A stretch of 64,000 bases of DNA from Candidatus Chryseobacterium colombiense (GCA_029203185.1 CP119310.1:2536001-2600000), one strand, 5' to 3'; shown: positions 17,944 through 28,316, numbered from the stretch's first letter. Notes: generated by a model from the sequence alone, not told the origin. Translations and numbers: made by a program.

Positions 17944-20787
17944 ATGAAAAGATTTCTATTCTCTTTCGTATTATTGTTTTTTACATTTAATACCATCTTT
18001 GCCCAAAAAGATACAGAGCATTGGATTGCTCCTTATTTTGTTAATACAAGTGTGGGGAGTTTTACAAATACTTTATACGTATCCTCAGACTCAGCGACAC
18101 CATTTGATGTAAAGGTATATACTAATGATGCGAATGGAGTTCAAACATTATTAACCACACTTAGTGTCAGCAAAAACAATCCTAAAACTTATACTGTTGC
18201 CGCCAATGTAATATATACAACTTCAAGTTCTGAAGCAGGAGTTCCTATTCAAAAAGGATTGTACCTACAAGGAACAAAACCTTTTTTCTGCAGTTTAAGA
18301 GCAGCACAAAGCGCTCATGGTGAAATTGTAACATCAAAAGGAAAAGCCGGAATTGGAACAAAGTTTTATGCAGCAGCTGCTCCTATTACCTATAGCAGTG
18401 CAACTCTAATGGACTTTACAACCGGAGTTATGGCAACTGAAAACGGGACTACTGTTACTGTTACCGGATATGACCCAGGTATAACTTTTATAAACAATTC
18501 CAGTACTTCCGGGACTTTTACTTTTAACCTAGAAAAAGGACAGTCTTACCTGATTGCCGGAATTGGAAACACCCCAGCAAATAATACCGGGTTTATTGGT
18601 GCAAAAATCACATCCAACAAGCCCATTACCATTACTAATGGAAATGCAAATGCGATGTATGCTACAGGAAGTTTAACTTCAGGATCGGATCTTATTTTAG
18701 ATCAGTCGGTACCAACTGAACGACTTGGAAATGAATTTGCTATGGTTCGAAGTTTGTCTCCTGCCACTTCGTATGATATGGAGGGAGGAATAGTAATTGC
18801 TACGGAAAACAACACTCAAGTTTATCTTAATGATGTTGCAACCCCTGTAGCAACTCTTAATGAAGGACAGTATTATAGAATATTAGATAATTCATATATC
18901 AATCAAGGTAATGGACATTACAATATATATGTCCGTGCCTCAAAAAATGTTTACTTATATCAATTGGTAGGATCTACAAGTACAGCCACCGGAGGTTATA
19001 ATTACATCCCTCCATTAAACTGTTTTTTGCCTAGAAAAATTGATGAAATAGGTAAAATCAACGAAATGCCGGGCTCATCAGGCCCTATTACTTTAAAGCT
19101 TAACATCCTTACTGAGGCAGGAGCAACCGTTACATACAGTATTGATGGTGGGGCTCCAATAACACCAACCGCTGCACAAGGGCCTTACAATCTTACAGGG
19201 AATACCAATTGGGTAACCTATGCTATTGATGGAATTACCGGTAACCTGGCAATCCAATCCAATAAAGCGGTGACTGCAGGTATTAACGGAGGATATAGTT
19301 CCGCAGGATATGGTGGATATTTTGCAGGATTCTCATCAATACCGGTTATCTCTAAAAAGACAGGAGAATGTGCACCGGGTATTATATTGGAAGTAGATCC
19401 CGGATACGATTCATATCAATGGTATTGGAATGGCAATATTATTCCTGGAGCAACATCAAATACTTACGCTCCATTAGTTGGAGGAAATTACACCGTTCGA
19501 GTAACAATGGGTGCTTGTCAACCTGTAGTAACAATTGCTTATAAAGTTTTTTCATGTTTAAAGCAAACTTCAAAAACTGATGAAACCTGCGGTACAAAAA
19601 TTATACAACCTACATTTACCACATCTACACAAACGCCAGTTGCTAGTACAGTAACTATCATTACACCTCCTGCTCATGGTACAGCTGTAGTCAATTCAAA
19701 CGGTACTATCAGTTACACTCCTACTTCAGGATTTGCAGGAACGGATGTATTGGTATATAAATTCTGCGGAAATGATCCTGAATTTGTAGACTGTGAACAG
19801 GTTACCCACAGCATTAAAATCGTCCCTCTTATTGGAAAAGAACCAACTATCACAGCTTGCCAGTACGATACTGATCCTACAGCATTGTTTGATCTTACTA
19901 CGGCAAACGTTACCGACTACCCTTCTCCGGTTACAAAAAAATATTATCCTACTCTTAATGATTTAAATACAAATAATAACGAAATCACTGAGCCTAAAAA
20001 ATATGCTTCAGCAGGAGGATATGCCTATGTTAAAATAACTGCTGATGGAGGATGTAATGGAACAGCAAAAATTAAATTAGTTCCAATTCCTGTTAAAAGA
20101 TCTGCAATTTTGGTTGATAAGTTTATTTGTATTGACAGTAGAACATCTCTTGACGCAGGAGCAGGATACGACAGCTACCAATGGAACACAGGGGCTACAA
20201 CCTCTTCTATCCAGGGAGTTCCTGTAGGAGAATACACAGTCATTCTTGAACACAACGGATGTTTCTTGAAACAGACCGTACATGTGAAAAAAGCTCAGGA
20301 TCCGGTAATTACTAAAATTGAAATTACAAACAATACTGCTACTGTAATTGTTAGCGGAGGAGTTACTCCTTATAAATATTCCGTAGATGGAATTACTACA
20401 TGGCAAGACTCGAATGTATTCACAAACCTATCAAGAGGACAGCATACTTTCTACGTGAAAGATGCTTACAGCTGTACTCCTATTTCTGTGGAAGTAACTG
20501 TACCTAATTTAATCAATGCCATCACTCCTAATGGAGACAATGTAAATGATTATATTGACTATAGTGAGCTCGCCTACAAGGAAAATCTTTCATTTGTCAT
20601 CTACGACAGATATGGCAATAAAATCTTCACTGGAGATAAATTCAATAATTATCGTTGGGATGGGAAAGGTTCTGGTAAAAAAGTGGTAACAGGTACATAC
20701 TGGTATCATATTAACTGGAACGAGCCGAATAAAGCTAAAACTCCAATACAATATTCAGGTTGGATCCTTGTTAAAAACAGAGAATAA
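17944..20787 (+). CDS. Large surface protein 2: IgGFc-binding-like N-terminus, T9SS type B sorting domain
   Basis: A 947-residue paralogue of the 12634 product, shorter because it lacks the two C-D-x-N-x-D-G modules. The signal peptide ends FAQ at about 21, followed by KDTEHWIAPYF. The IgGFc-binding-like region runs to about 475 (GEIVTSKGKAGIGTKFYAA, then LILDQSVPTERLGNEFAMV). An Ig-like module (YDSYQWYWNG), a tandem-95-type module (PPAHGTAVVNSNGTISYTP) and a type B sorting domain (NAITPNGDNVND, IYDRYGNKIF, YSGWILVKNRE) complete it. It is closest to the adjacent gene at 20925, with which it also shares promoter and leader sequence. Likely anchored at the surface after type IX secretion. The ligand is unknown. 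Confidence 0.85.
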   Translation: MKRFLFSFVLLFFTFNTIFAQKDTEHWIAPYFVNTSVGSFTNTLYVSSDSATPFDVKVYTNDANGVQTLLTTLSVSKNNPKTYTVAANVIYTTSSSEAGVPIQKGLYLQGTKPFFCSLRAAQSAHGEIVTSKGKAGIGTKFYAAAAPITYSSATLMDFTTGVMATENGTTVTVTGYDPGITFINNSSTSGTFTFNLEKGQSYLIAGIGNTPANNTGFIGAKITSNKPITITNGNANAMYATGSLTSGSDLILDQSVPTERLGNEFAMVRSLSPATSYDMEGGIVIATENNTQVYLNDVATPVATLNEGQYYRILDNSYINQGNGHYNIYVRASKNVYLYQLVGSTSTATGGYNYIPPLNCFLPRKIDEIGKINEMPGSSGPITLKLNILTEAGATVTYSIDGGAPITPTAAQGPYNLTGNTNWVTYAIDGITGNLAIQSNKAVTAGINGGYSSAGYGGYFAGFSSIPVISKKTGECAPGIILEVDPGYDSYQWYWNGNIIPGATSNTYAPLVGGNYTVRVTMGACQPVVTIAYKVFSCLKQTSKTDETCGTKIIQPTFTTSTQTPVASTVTIITPPAHGTAVVNSNGTISYTPTSGFAGTDVLVYKFCGNDPEFVDCEQVTHSIKIVPLIGKEPTITACQYDTDPTALFDLTTANVTDYPSPVTKKYYPTLNDLNTNNNEITEPKKYASAGGYAYVKITADGGCNGTAKIKLVPIPVKRSAILVDKFICIDSRTSLDAGAGYDSYQWNTGATTSSIQGVPVGEYTVILEHNGCFLKQTVHVKKAQDPVITKIEITNNTATVIVSGGVTPYKYSVDGITTWQDSNVFTNLSRGQHTFYVKDAYSCTPISVEVTVPNLINAITPNGDNVNDYIDYSELAYKENLSFVIYDRYGNKIFTGDKFNNYRWDGKGSGKKVVTGTYWYHINWNEPNKAKTPIQYSGWILVKNRE

Positions 20788-20804
20788 TTTTTAAAACTAT
20801 ATTT

Positions 20805-20837
20805 AAAGCCACAATTTTAAAAGATTGTGGCTTTTTT
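20805..20837 (+). terminator. Intrinsic terminator after adhesin 2
   Basis: A perfect 11-bp stem (AAAGCCACAAT with ATTGTGGCTTT), loop of eight bases, then T-run. Confidence 0.92.
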
Positions 20838-20893
20838 ATTATTTCTTTATCATATTTTCTTTTATTTTTTTCAAAACATATCAAATATTCTTT

Positions 20894-20901
20894 TAATTTT
20901 G
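20894..20901 (+). promoter_or_regulatory. -7 promoter element of adhesin 3
   Basis: TAATTTTG fits TAnnTTTG, 23 bases before the ATG. Spacing and leader are nearly identical to those of adhesin 2. Confidence 0.65.
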
Positions 20902-20924
20902 CAAAAATCCTAATTCTAACGTTT

Positions 20925-23765
20925 ATGAAAAAATTTCTACTCAGCTTGGTATTGATTTTATTTTCAATTAATACTATATATGCGCAGAGAGATACTGAAC
21001 ACTGGATAGCGCCATATTTTGACGTTTCAAGCAGTAGCTATAACAATAGACTTTATCTCTCAACAGATTCCACAACCCCTTTTGATGTAACTATTTACAA
21101 CAATAATCTTGCTTTAGGAACTGTTACGATCAGTAAAGGAGCTCCAAACACGTATCTTTTACCTGCCAACACGATTGTTGCCACCGCAGATTCCGATGCT
21201 TACTCCGTGATCAACAAAGGTGTCTATTTAAAAGGGACAAAACCATTTTATTGCTCTTTAAGAAGCGCAATAAGTTCTCACGGAGAAATTGTAACTTCAA
21301 AAGGCAAAGCGGGGATTGGAACTAAATTTTATGCTGCAGCGACGCCAATTGTTAATAGCTCGTATAATTTCACTACAGGAATAATGGCTACCGAAGATAA
21401 TACGAAAGTAACGGTATCTGGCTATAATCCGAATATACAGTTCACCAACCAAACAGCTCCCCCTTTGACGACTACTTTTGTTTTAAACAAAGGACAGTCT
21501 TTCATTTTTACAGGGAAGGGAGGTACAGTACCTAATAATAGTGGTTTTATCGGCGCAAAAATTGTTTCAGACAAACCCATTACTGTAACCAATGGAAACT
21601 CCAATGGGAACTTTGGAACCAGTGCGAATAGTGGTTCCGACCTTATTCTGGATCAGTCGGTACCAACAAATAGACTTGGTAATACCTTTGCTATGGTCAA
21701 AACGAGATCTACTCTTCCTTCTAACAATATGGAGGGTGCTATTGTTGTGGCAACAGAAAATAATACCGACCTCTATGTAAATGGTAGTACAACACCACTT
21801 GCCACTTTAAACGAAGGAGGTTGGTACAGAATTAATGAAACCAATTACGTAAATCAAGGAAATGGACATTCTAATATGTTTATCAGTACTACAAAAAATG
21901 TTTATATCTACCAGTTGGTTGGTGTAGGGGCTGCTGATAATACAGGAGGATATAACTATATACCTCCATTGAACTGTTTTTTACCTCGTAAGATTGACGA
22001 GATTGGAAAAATAAACGAAATGCCTGTAACTGGGCCAAGCACTGTATATAGTGATTTACTTGTAAAACTAAATATTCTTACAGAAGCCGGTGCAACTGTT
22101 TCTTATACTGTAAATGGTGGGGCTCCAACGACACCAACTGCCGCACAAGGTCCATATCCACTTACAGGAAATACAAACTGGGTAACATATGCCATTACAG
22201 GTATTGTAGGAAATGTAGCTGTTACATCTAATAAAGCCGTAACCGCAGGAGTGAATGGAGGATATAGTACAGCCGGATATGGAGGATACTTCGCAGGGTT
22301 CTCTTCAATTCCTCTTATTTCTAAAACAACAGGAGATTGTATTCCTGGTATCAAATTGGAAGTAGATGACAGCTACGATACATACCAATGGTTTTTTAAT
22401 GGAAATCCCATCCCTGGAGCCAATGGAAATTCATACACCCCAACACAAGGAGGTGATTATACTGTAAAGATTACTATCGGTAGTTGTCCACCAGAAACAA
22501 CCCCAGTCTTCAAGGTATTCACTTGTTTGACAAAGTCCACAAAAACAATGAACGTTTGTGATATTTCGCAGACTGTTGTTCCGCAATTTACTGTTTCGAC
22601 ACAGACATATAATCCAAGTTCTGTAACTATTATTACTCCTCCAGCAAATGGTATTGCAACAATAAACCCAGTAACCGGTGTTATTAACTACACTCCAAAT
22701 GTTAACTTCGTAGGAACTGATACTGTTGTATATAAATTCTGTGGAATAGCTCCTGAATTTGTAGATTGTGAACAAGTAACTTTAACATTTAATGTTTCTG
22801 AACTTCCTGTCGTAACAGATGCAACATTGAGAACTTGTTTCTTGGAAAGTAATACAGCTACGGGAGAATTCAACTTAACAATTGCTCCAGTAACTGTACA
22901 GACAGGTGTAACAAAAAAATACTATCCTTCACTTACAGATGCCCAAAACGGAACCAATGAAATTTTAACTCCAGATCACTACATTGCTCCAAATGGTGTT
23001 GCATTTGTAAGAGTAACAAACGCAAACGGATGTTATAGAATTGCTAAAATTACACTTGTTGTATTCCCTCCTACTAAATCTACAGTATTAACTGATAAGA
23101 TTATCTGTATGGAAAATAAAACCACATTGGATGCAGGTCCTAATTTCGACGGATATCAGTGGAGCACAGGGGCAACAACACAAACAATATCTGATGTTAC
23201 TGTAGGTACATACTGGGTAAAACTAAAAACAGGAGACTGTTGGACAAAACAAACGGTAAAAGTTTACGCCTCTGAGCAACCTGTAATTTCAAGCGTTGAC
23301 ATTGCTACAACTACAGTTACTGTATATGCAACAGGAGGAGCAGCGCCATATAAATATTCTATGGATAACGTTAGCTGGCAAGATTCTAATGTCTTTACAA
23401 ACGTTCCTAGAGGAAGCGGAATGGTATATATAAAAGACGCATATAATTGTAATCCTATTTCTGTAGAAATTACAATACCTAATATTGTCAATGTAATTAC
23501 TCCGAATAATGATGGTGTAAACGATGTTTTAGATTACTCTGAATTAGGACATAAATCAAATCTGGTAATCGACATCTTTGACAGATACGGAACTAAAATT
23601 TACCAGGCAAACAAAGCCAACGGATACAAATGGGACGGAACAACCAACGGAAGCAAGAAAGTTTCTACTGGAAGTTACTGGTTCAGCGTAAGTTGGAATG
23701 AGCCAAATGCTAAACAAACTCCGATTAAATATTCCGGATGGATTTTAGTTAAAAACAGAGAGTAA
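20925..23765 (+). CDS. Large surface protein 3: IgGFc-binding-like N-terminus, T9SS type B sorting domain
   Basis: A 946-residue close paralogue of the product at 17944. The signal peptide ends IYAQ, followed by RDTEHWIAPYF. The same blocks follow in the same order: GEIVTSKGKAGIGTKFYAA, LILDQSVPTNRLGNTFAMV, the Ig-like module with YDTYQWFFNG, a tandem-95-type module (INPVTGVINYTPN), and the type B domain (VITPNNDGVND, IFDRYGTKIY, YSGWILVKNRE). At the DNA level the two genes differ mainly at third codon positions in the conserved blocks, which suggests an older duplication kept by selection. Own promoter and terminator. Probable T9SS-exported adhesin. Confidence 0.85.
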   Translation: MKKFLLSLVLILFSINTIYAQRDTEHWIAPYFDVSSSSYNNRLYLSTDSTTPFDVTIYNNNLALGTVTISKGAPNTYLLPANTIVATADSDAYSVINKGVYLKGTKPFYCSLRSAISSHGEIVTSKGKAGIGTKFYAAATPIVNSSYNFTTGIMATEDNTKVTVSGYNPNIQFTNQTAPPLTTTFVLNKGQSFIFTGKGGTVPNNSGFIGAKIVSDKPITVTNGNSNGNFGTSANSGSDLILDQSVPTNRLGNTFAMVKTRSTLPSNNMEGAIVVATENNTDLYVNGSTTPLATLNEGGWYRINETNYVNQGNGHSNMFISTTKNVYIYQLVGVGAADNTGGYNYIPPLNCFLPRKIDEIGKINEMPVTGPSTVYSDLLVKLNILTEAGATVSYTVNGGAPTTPTAAQGPYPLTGNTNWVTYAITGIVGNVAVTSNKAVTAGVNGGYSTAGYGGYFAGFSSIPLISKTTGDCIPGIKLEVDDSYDTYQWFFNGNPIPGANGNSYTPTQGGDYTVKITIGSCPPETTPVFKVFTCLTKSTKTMNVCDISQTVVPQFTVSTQTYNPSSVTIITPPANGIATINPVTGVINYTPNVNFVGTDTVVYKFCGIAPEFVDCEQVTLTFNVSELPVVTDATLRTCFLESNTATGEFNLTIAPVTVQTGVTKKYYPSLTDAQNGTNEILTPDHYIAPNGVAFVRVTNANGCYRIAKITLVVFPPTKSTVLTDKIICMENKTTLDAGPNFDGYQWSTGATTQTISDVTVGTYWVKLKTGDCWTKQTVKVYASEQPVISSVDIATTTVTVYATGGAAPYKYSMDNVSWQDSNVFTNVPRGSGMVYIKDAYNCNPISVEITIPNIVNVITPNNDGVNDVLDYSELGHKSNLVIDIFDRYGTKIYQANKANGYKWDGTTNGSKKVSTGSYWFSVSWNEPNAKQTPIKYSGWILVKNRE

Positions 23766-23790
23766 ATATTACTTATATTAAAATTTATTA

Positions 23791-23820
23791 AAAACCACGA
23801 TTTGAAATCGTGGTTTTTTT
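23791..23820 (+). terminator. Intrinsic terminator after adhesin 3
   Basis: Palindrome AAAACCACGATTT with AAATCGTGGTTTT and a minimal loop, then seven T. Confidence 0.9.
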
Positions 23821-23854
23821 ATTGTTTTTTCAAGCTAATACTACTTTTTATTAT

Positions 23855-23862
23855 TAAATTTG
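23855..23862 (+). promoter_or_regulatory. -7 promoter element of adhesin 4
   Basis: TAAATTTG fits TAnnTTTG, 19 bases before the ATG. Confidence 0.6.
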
Positions 23863-23881
23863 TGTCAAAAGCCATCCTTGA

Positions 23882-26800
23882 ATGAGAAAAATTCTATCTT
23901 TTTTATTTATATTTTTCATTTCCATGTCTACTTTTGCACAGCTAGACAGAGAACATTGGTTTGCGCCTATGATGGATAGAACAGGAAATCCGAATCCCTA
24001 TCAAAAGCTTTACTTATCCACCAATCGTACTACTCCATTCCCTGTAAATATTTATAATAATAATATTTTAATTGGCACCGTAACAATCAGTAAAAACAAT
24101 CCTCAGAAGTTTGATGTTCTTAGGGATTATATTATCACAACTCTACAAACTGATCTTTTTACTCCCACGACTAAAGGTCTATATTTAAAAGCAGATTTTC
24201 CTTTTTATGCTAACTTGAGATTTTCTGTTTTCAATCACGCTGAAATCATCACTTCGAAAGGGATACCTTCTACCGGAAAAACTTTTTATGCGGCAAACGC
24301 TCCTATTACCGTAAGTAATAATATTCTAAACTTCATGACAAGTGTTTTAGCAACTGAAGACAATACGACAGTTACTATTTCAGGATATAAATCGACCGTT
24401 CAGTTTTCGAATGGAACAACCGGGCTTACTAATCCCACCATGACCTTTACTTTAAACAAAGGAAAATCTTTCATCATTGATGGTATAGGAGATATTGCAG
24501 GAAATTTTGATGGTTTTATAGGAGCAAAAATTGTTGCCAACAAAGCGATCAATGTAACCAATGGTAATTTCAACGGGCAGTATGCAGGCAACTATCCTTC
24601 AAGCTCAGATATTTTGATGGATCAGGCTGTACCTGTTGAAAGATTGGGAACCGAATTTGCCTTAGTTAAAGGAAACGGGAGCATTGGATCCAATATGGAA
24701 ACAGCTTTAGTCATAGCTACGGAAGACAATACCCAAATTTATGTAAACAATGAAATTCCCCCTATTGCCACATTAAATACGGGACAATATTATGTAATTC
24801 CTGACACCAAATATATTTTGCAGGGAAACAATCATTACAACTTATATATAAAAACCACGAAAAACGCTTATGTCTATCAAATGCTTGCCGGAGATTCAGC
24901 ATCCGGAAGCGAAGTTGCAACCGGTGGTTTTAATTTTATTCCTGCTTTAAACTGTTACTTACCTAAACAAATCAACGAAATCGGTTTTATTGACGAAAAC
25001 TTTGTGCTTTCAAATAATAATCCTACCGGAATCTTAAACATTCCTACCAAATTAAATCTGATTACCCAAAAAGGAGCGGTTGTAACTGTAAATGGCAATA
25101 CCCCTCCAGCCAATACGGGACCTTTTAATATGACAGGAACCACGAACTGGGTAACCTACGGAATACCAAATACCACAGGAACCATTACCGTTGTTTCCAA
25201 TAAAGCAATTACTGCGGGAATCAATGCAGGAAGTGATGCAGTAGGATATGGCGGTTTTTTTGCAGGATTCCCTACACAGCCGGTTATTCTACAAGCCGGA
25301 GCTGGTTGTGCACCTGGTATTCAGCTTACTGTTGATCCTCTGATCTATGACAGCTATCAATGGTATCGAAACGGGAGTATAATTCCTGGAGCGACAAACT
25401 CTACATACAATCCTACTCAAGCTGGATTTTATACCTGTTCTGTAACTATGGGAAGCTGCGCCCCTTTAATTTCTAATGAGATTAAAGTTTTAAATTGTAC
25501 AAAACAAAGTACTTCTACTTATAATGTTTGTAATACCCAGACAATAACTCCGGCTTTTACAACATCAACCCAAACTCCTGTTCCTTCTACCGTATCAATA
25601 GTCACTCCACCTTCTCTTGGTACTGCGACGATTAATCCAACAACAGGAGTGATAACTTATACCCCAAACAACCCAGGAACATTAACTGGCACGGATACAT
25701 TCACCTATACATTTTGTGGAAATGACACTGTTTTTCCGGATTGTGAAACGGTTACAGTCACTATTCATTTAGAAGCACTTACAACCAATAACGCAACAAT
25801 TTATGCATGTAATATAAACAATCAGGGGACTTTCAACCTGACTTCTGCCAATGTAAGCAGCAATTCCCCTATTACAGTTACTTACTATCCGACTTTAGCA
25901 GATGCTCAAACTGAAAATCCCGCCGCACTTATTACCTCTACTACAGCTTACACTGCAGCAAATGGTACTATTGTCTACGCTGTCGTAAAAAATAATAACG
26001 GATGTAAAAGTATTGCTCAAATCACTTTAAACCTTTATAATCTTGCAGTAATAGCTCCTAATTATTCAGGAGTTTTCTGTGATGATAATTTTGACGGTAT
26101 TGTTACCATCAACCTAATAAACATTACTCCAATTGTTCTTAATAACCCTACCTATTTTACCAATGTAAGATATTATGCAAATATTACGGATGCTAATGCA
26201 GGAAATTCAAATACCCTTCCTAATAGCTGGAGCTACACAACAAATACTACAATTTACATCCGGGTAGATTCACCGAACGGATGTGCAGCAGTAGTACAAC
26301 CATTAAACTTCTCTATTGGGCAACCTATCCAATTATTAACAGATCGTGTTACGACAAGTATTTGTGATGAAGATCTGGATGGCAGCAAGCAGGTAAACCT
26401 ATTACCTTTTATCCCTCAATTTACAACAGATCCCGGCGTTACCTATACTTTCCACAGCAATTTGCAGGATGCACAAAACGGTACAACTCCAATCAATAGT
26501 ACTATAAGTCTTTCGGGAACCCAAACTATTTACATAAGATTTGAAAAAAGCGGAGTTTGCCCTGCTATAGGAAAAATAATTATTACGATTAAGACACCAA
26601 AAAAATCTGACATTTTATTAGATCAGATCATCTGTGCAAAAACAACCACGACCTTAGATGCAGGTTCAGGCTTCGAGTCCTACGTTTGGAGCACAGGAGC
26701 TACAACAACATACATTTCCGATGTTCCTGTTGGAAATTATTGGGTAGATCTTACTTATAATGGTTGTGTTTACAGACAATATGTAAATGTTACAGAAGCT

Positions 26801-27286
26801 CAGCTTCCGTCAATTCTTTCCATCGATATCAACGGAACAACAGTTACTATAAATGTAGGAGGCGGCTTTCCTCCTTACCAATATTCTTTGGATGGTATCA
26901 ACTGGCAAAGCTCCAATGTTTTCTATAATGTAGCACGAGGCTCCTACGTGGTATATGTAAGAGATTCTAAAAGCTGTCAAATGGTAGAAAAACCTTTTGT
27001 AGTTGTAAAGCTCATCAATACCATCACACCAAGCGGAGATGGATATAATGACCAGATCAATTACTCCGGACTTTCCGATAAAACTAATTTTGAGTTTAGA
27101 ATTTTTGACCGATATGGTGCCGAAGTTTTCAGAGGAACACCTACCAACAATTATACTTGGGACGGAAGAATGGGAGGAAGAAATGTTCCGACTGCAACCT
27201 ATTGGTATTTTATCAGTTGGATAGAATCCGGGCTCACTCCCACTACCGTAAAATATACAAGCTGGCTTTTAGTGAAACACAGATAA
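23882..27286 (+). CDS. Large surface protein 4: IgGFc-binding-like N-terminus, Ig-like modules, T9SS type B sorting domain
   Basis: A 1134-residue paralogue most like the first one at 12634. The signal peptide ends TFAQ, followed by LDREHWFAPMM and YLSTNRTTPFPVNIYNNN. The IgGFc-binding-like region has EIITSKG and LMDQAVPVERLGTEFALV. After an Ig-like (YDSYQWYRNG) and a tandem-95-type module it has, like the first paralogue, two extra C-D-x-x-x-D-G modules (CDDNFDGIVTIN, CDEDLDGSKQVN). The C-terminus has NTITPSGDGYND, IFDRYGAEVF and SWLLVKHR, a slightly divergent type B signal. No obvious terminator follows. Probably a T9SS-exported adhesin. Confidence 0.85.
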   Translation: MRKILSFLFIFFISMSTFAQLDREHWFAPMMDRTGNPNPYQKLYLSTNRTTPFPVNIYNNNILIGTVTISKNNPQKFDVLRDYIITTLQTDLFTPTTKGLYLKADFPFYANLRFSVFNHAEIITSKGIPSTGKTFYAANAPITVSNNILNFMTSVLATEDNTTVTISGYKSTVQFSNGTTGLTNPTMTFTLNKGKSFIIDGIGDIAGNFDGFIGAKIVANKAINVTNGNFNGQYAGNYPSSSDILMDQAVPVERLGTEFALVKGNGSIGSNMETALVIATEDNTQIYVNNEIPPIATLNTGQYYVIPDTKYILQGNNHYNLYIKTTKNAYVYQMLAGDSASGSEVATGGFNFIPALNCYLPKQINEIGFIDENFVLSNNNPTGILNIPTKLNLITQKGAVVTVNGNTPPANTGPFNMTGTTNWVTYGIPNTTGTITVVSNKAITAGINAGSDAVGYGGFFAGFPTQPVILQAGAGCAPGIQLTVDPLIYDSYQWYRNGSIIPGATNSTYNPTQAGFYTCSVTMGSCAPLISNEIKVLNCTKQSTSTYNVCNTQTITPAFTTSTQTPVPSTVSIVTPPSLGTATINPTTGVITYTPNNPGTLTGTDTFTYTFCGNDTVFPDCETVTVTIHLEALTTNNATIYACNINNQGTFNLTSANVSSNSPITVTYYPTLADAQTENPAALITSTTAYTAANGTIVYAVVKNNNGCKSIAQITLNLYNLAVIAPNYSGVFCDDNFDGIVTINLINITPIVLNNPTYFTNVRYYANITDANAGNSNTLPNSWSYTTNTTIYIRVDSPNGCAAVVQPLNFSIGQPIQLLTDRVTTSICDEDLDGSKQVNLLPFIPQFTTDPGVTYTFHSNLQDAQNGTTPINSTISLSGTQTIYIRFEKSGVCPAIGKIIITIKTPKKSDILLDQIICAKTTTTLDAGSGFESYVWSTGATTTYISDVPVGNYWVDLTYNGCVYRQYVNVTEAQLPSILSIDINGTTVTINVGGGFPPYQYSLDGINWQSSNVFYNVARGSYVVYVRDSKSCQMVEKPFVVVKLINTITPSGDGYNDQINYSGLSDKTNFEFRIFDRYGAEVFRGTPTNNYTWDGRMGGRNVPTATYWYFISWIESGLTPTTVKYTSWLLVKHR

Positions 27287-27396
27287 AAATTTAAAAAAAC
27301 ATATTTATAACAATCATTAACAGTTTTATATTAAAGTTTAATATACTTTAACCCGTTTTTGTAATCTATAAAGTGATAAATTGGCGTATTTCTATG

Positions 27397-27404
27397 TAAT
27401 TTTG
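27397..27404 (+). promoter_or_regulatory. -7 promoter element of the 27413 gene
   Basis: TAATTTTG fits TAnnTTTG and ends eight bases before the ATG, implying a very short 5' leader. Confidence 0.5.
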
Positions 27405-27412
27405 CCAATTAT

Positions 27413-28201
27413 ATGAAGAAACTAATTACTTTAATTTTTTTGATTTTTTTAGCTAAAATCAATGCCCAGCTTTTCTCCGGGGAAGTTTTTTTAAGAGACA
27501 ATTCTATTTTGTATCTCAATCAGGTATATGTAACCAATCTTACCACCCAAAAAACAGTACTTACTAACTATAATGGTAATTTCAATATTGAAGCTAAGCT
27601 GGGAGATGTAATTCGTTTTACCTCAATTATAACAGAAAGAAAAGATTTTAAAGTTACTGAGCAAATGTTGGGAGGCAAGAATCTGATCGAACTTAAGATA
27701 GCCTATTATGACATTCAGGAAGTGCTTATCAGCAGATTCAAGCCTACAGGTAATCTTAGGTATGATGTAAATGCGATAAGGAAAGAAGACAAAAGCCTTG
27801 CTCTAAAAAAAGTAATTGGGTTACCTACTCCTAAAGGCGATGGTACTTCACCCGAACTTCCGGTTGCCGGTTTGAGAGATGGTGGACTTACATTCAGCCT
27901 GGAAAGTATTTATGATATCCTTTCAGGGGACCGCAAGAAAAAGCAGCGTTATTTAGCATATGAAAGAATGAACTCTTCCATTACTCAGATTAAAAATTAT
28001 TTAGGAAAGGATTATTTTGTAAAGTTTAAAATTCCTGAAAATTTAATTGATAATTTCTTACAGTTCGTTTATACATCAGAAAATGTAGAGCCTTATGTGT
28101 TGGCAGGAAACTTCGAAGCCATAAAAATACCTATTGAAAAATATCTTCCTATTTATCAAAAAAGGCTAAAAAGTTCGCATCTGCAGGAGATCGCAAAATA
28201 A
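27413..28201 (+). CDS. Secreted protein with carboxypeptidase-regulatory-like domain
   Basis: A 262-residue exported protein. The signal peptide ends INAQ near residue 19. Residues about 20-105 (GEVFLRDNSILYLNQVYVTN, then TNYNGNFNIEAKLGDVIRFTS) match the CarboxypepD_reg-like fold common in Bacteroidota envelope proteins. The C-terminal half, with DVNAIRKEDKSLALKKVIGLP and SIYDILSGDRKKKQR, is a recurring but uncharacterised region in this phylum. No membrane anchor or sorting signal is seen, so a periplasmic place is likely. It follows the adhesin cluster but has its own promoter-like element. Confidence 0.75.
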   Translation: MKKLITLIFLIFLAKINAQLFSGEVFLRDNSILYLNQVYVTNLTTQKTVLTNYNGNFNIEAKLGDVIRFTSIITERKDFKVTEQMLGGKNLIELKIAYYDIQEVLISRFKPTGNLRYDVNAIRKEDKSLALKKVIGLPTPKGDGTSPELPVAGLRDGGLTFSLESIYDILSGDRKKKQRYLAYERMNSSITQIKNYLGKDYFVKFKIPENLIDNFLQFVYTSENVEPYVLAGNFEAIKIPIEKYLPIYQKRLKSSHLQEIAK

Positions 28202-28316
28202 AAAGTTTTTAAATTTACTTTTTTGAAATAGAGATTGTTTTTAAAATATTTATAATTTTATAACCTGTTTAATGATTAAAGATTCATTGATTACGAGTCC
28301 AAAAGCATATATTTTC

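Noticed and set aside
12634..27286. Phase-variable adhesin switch
   Set aside because: No invertase, site-specific recombinase, inverted promoter or simple-sequence tract was seen in or near the array.
12634..27286. Literal IgG-Fc binding activity of the four large proteins
   Set aside because: The name comes from a domain family; the sequence gives no evidence of antibody binding.
28272..28316. Upstream ATG of the second DUF6759-like gene
   Set aside because: It adds 15 polar residues before a signal peptide that begins cleanly at 28317.
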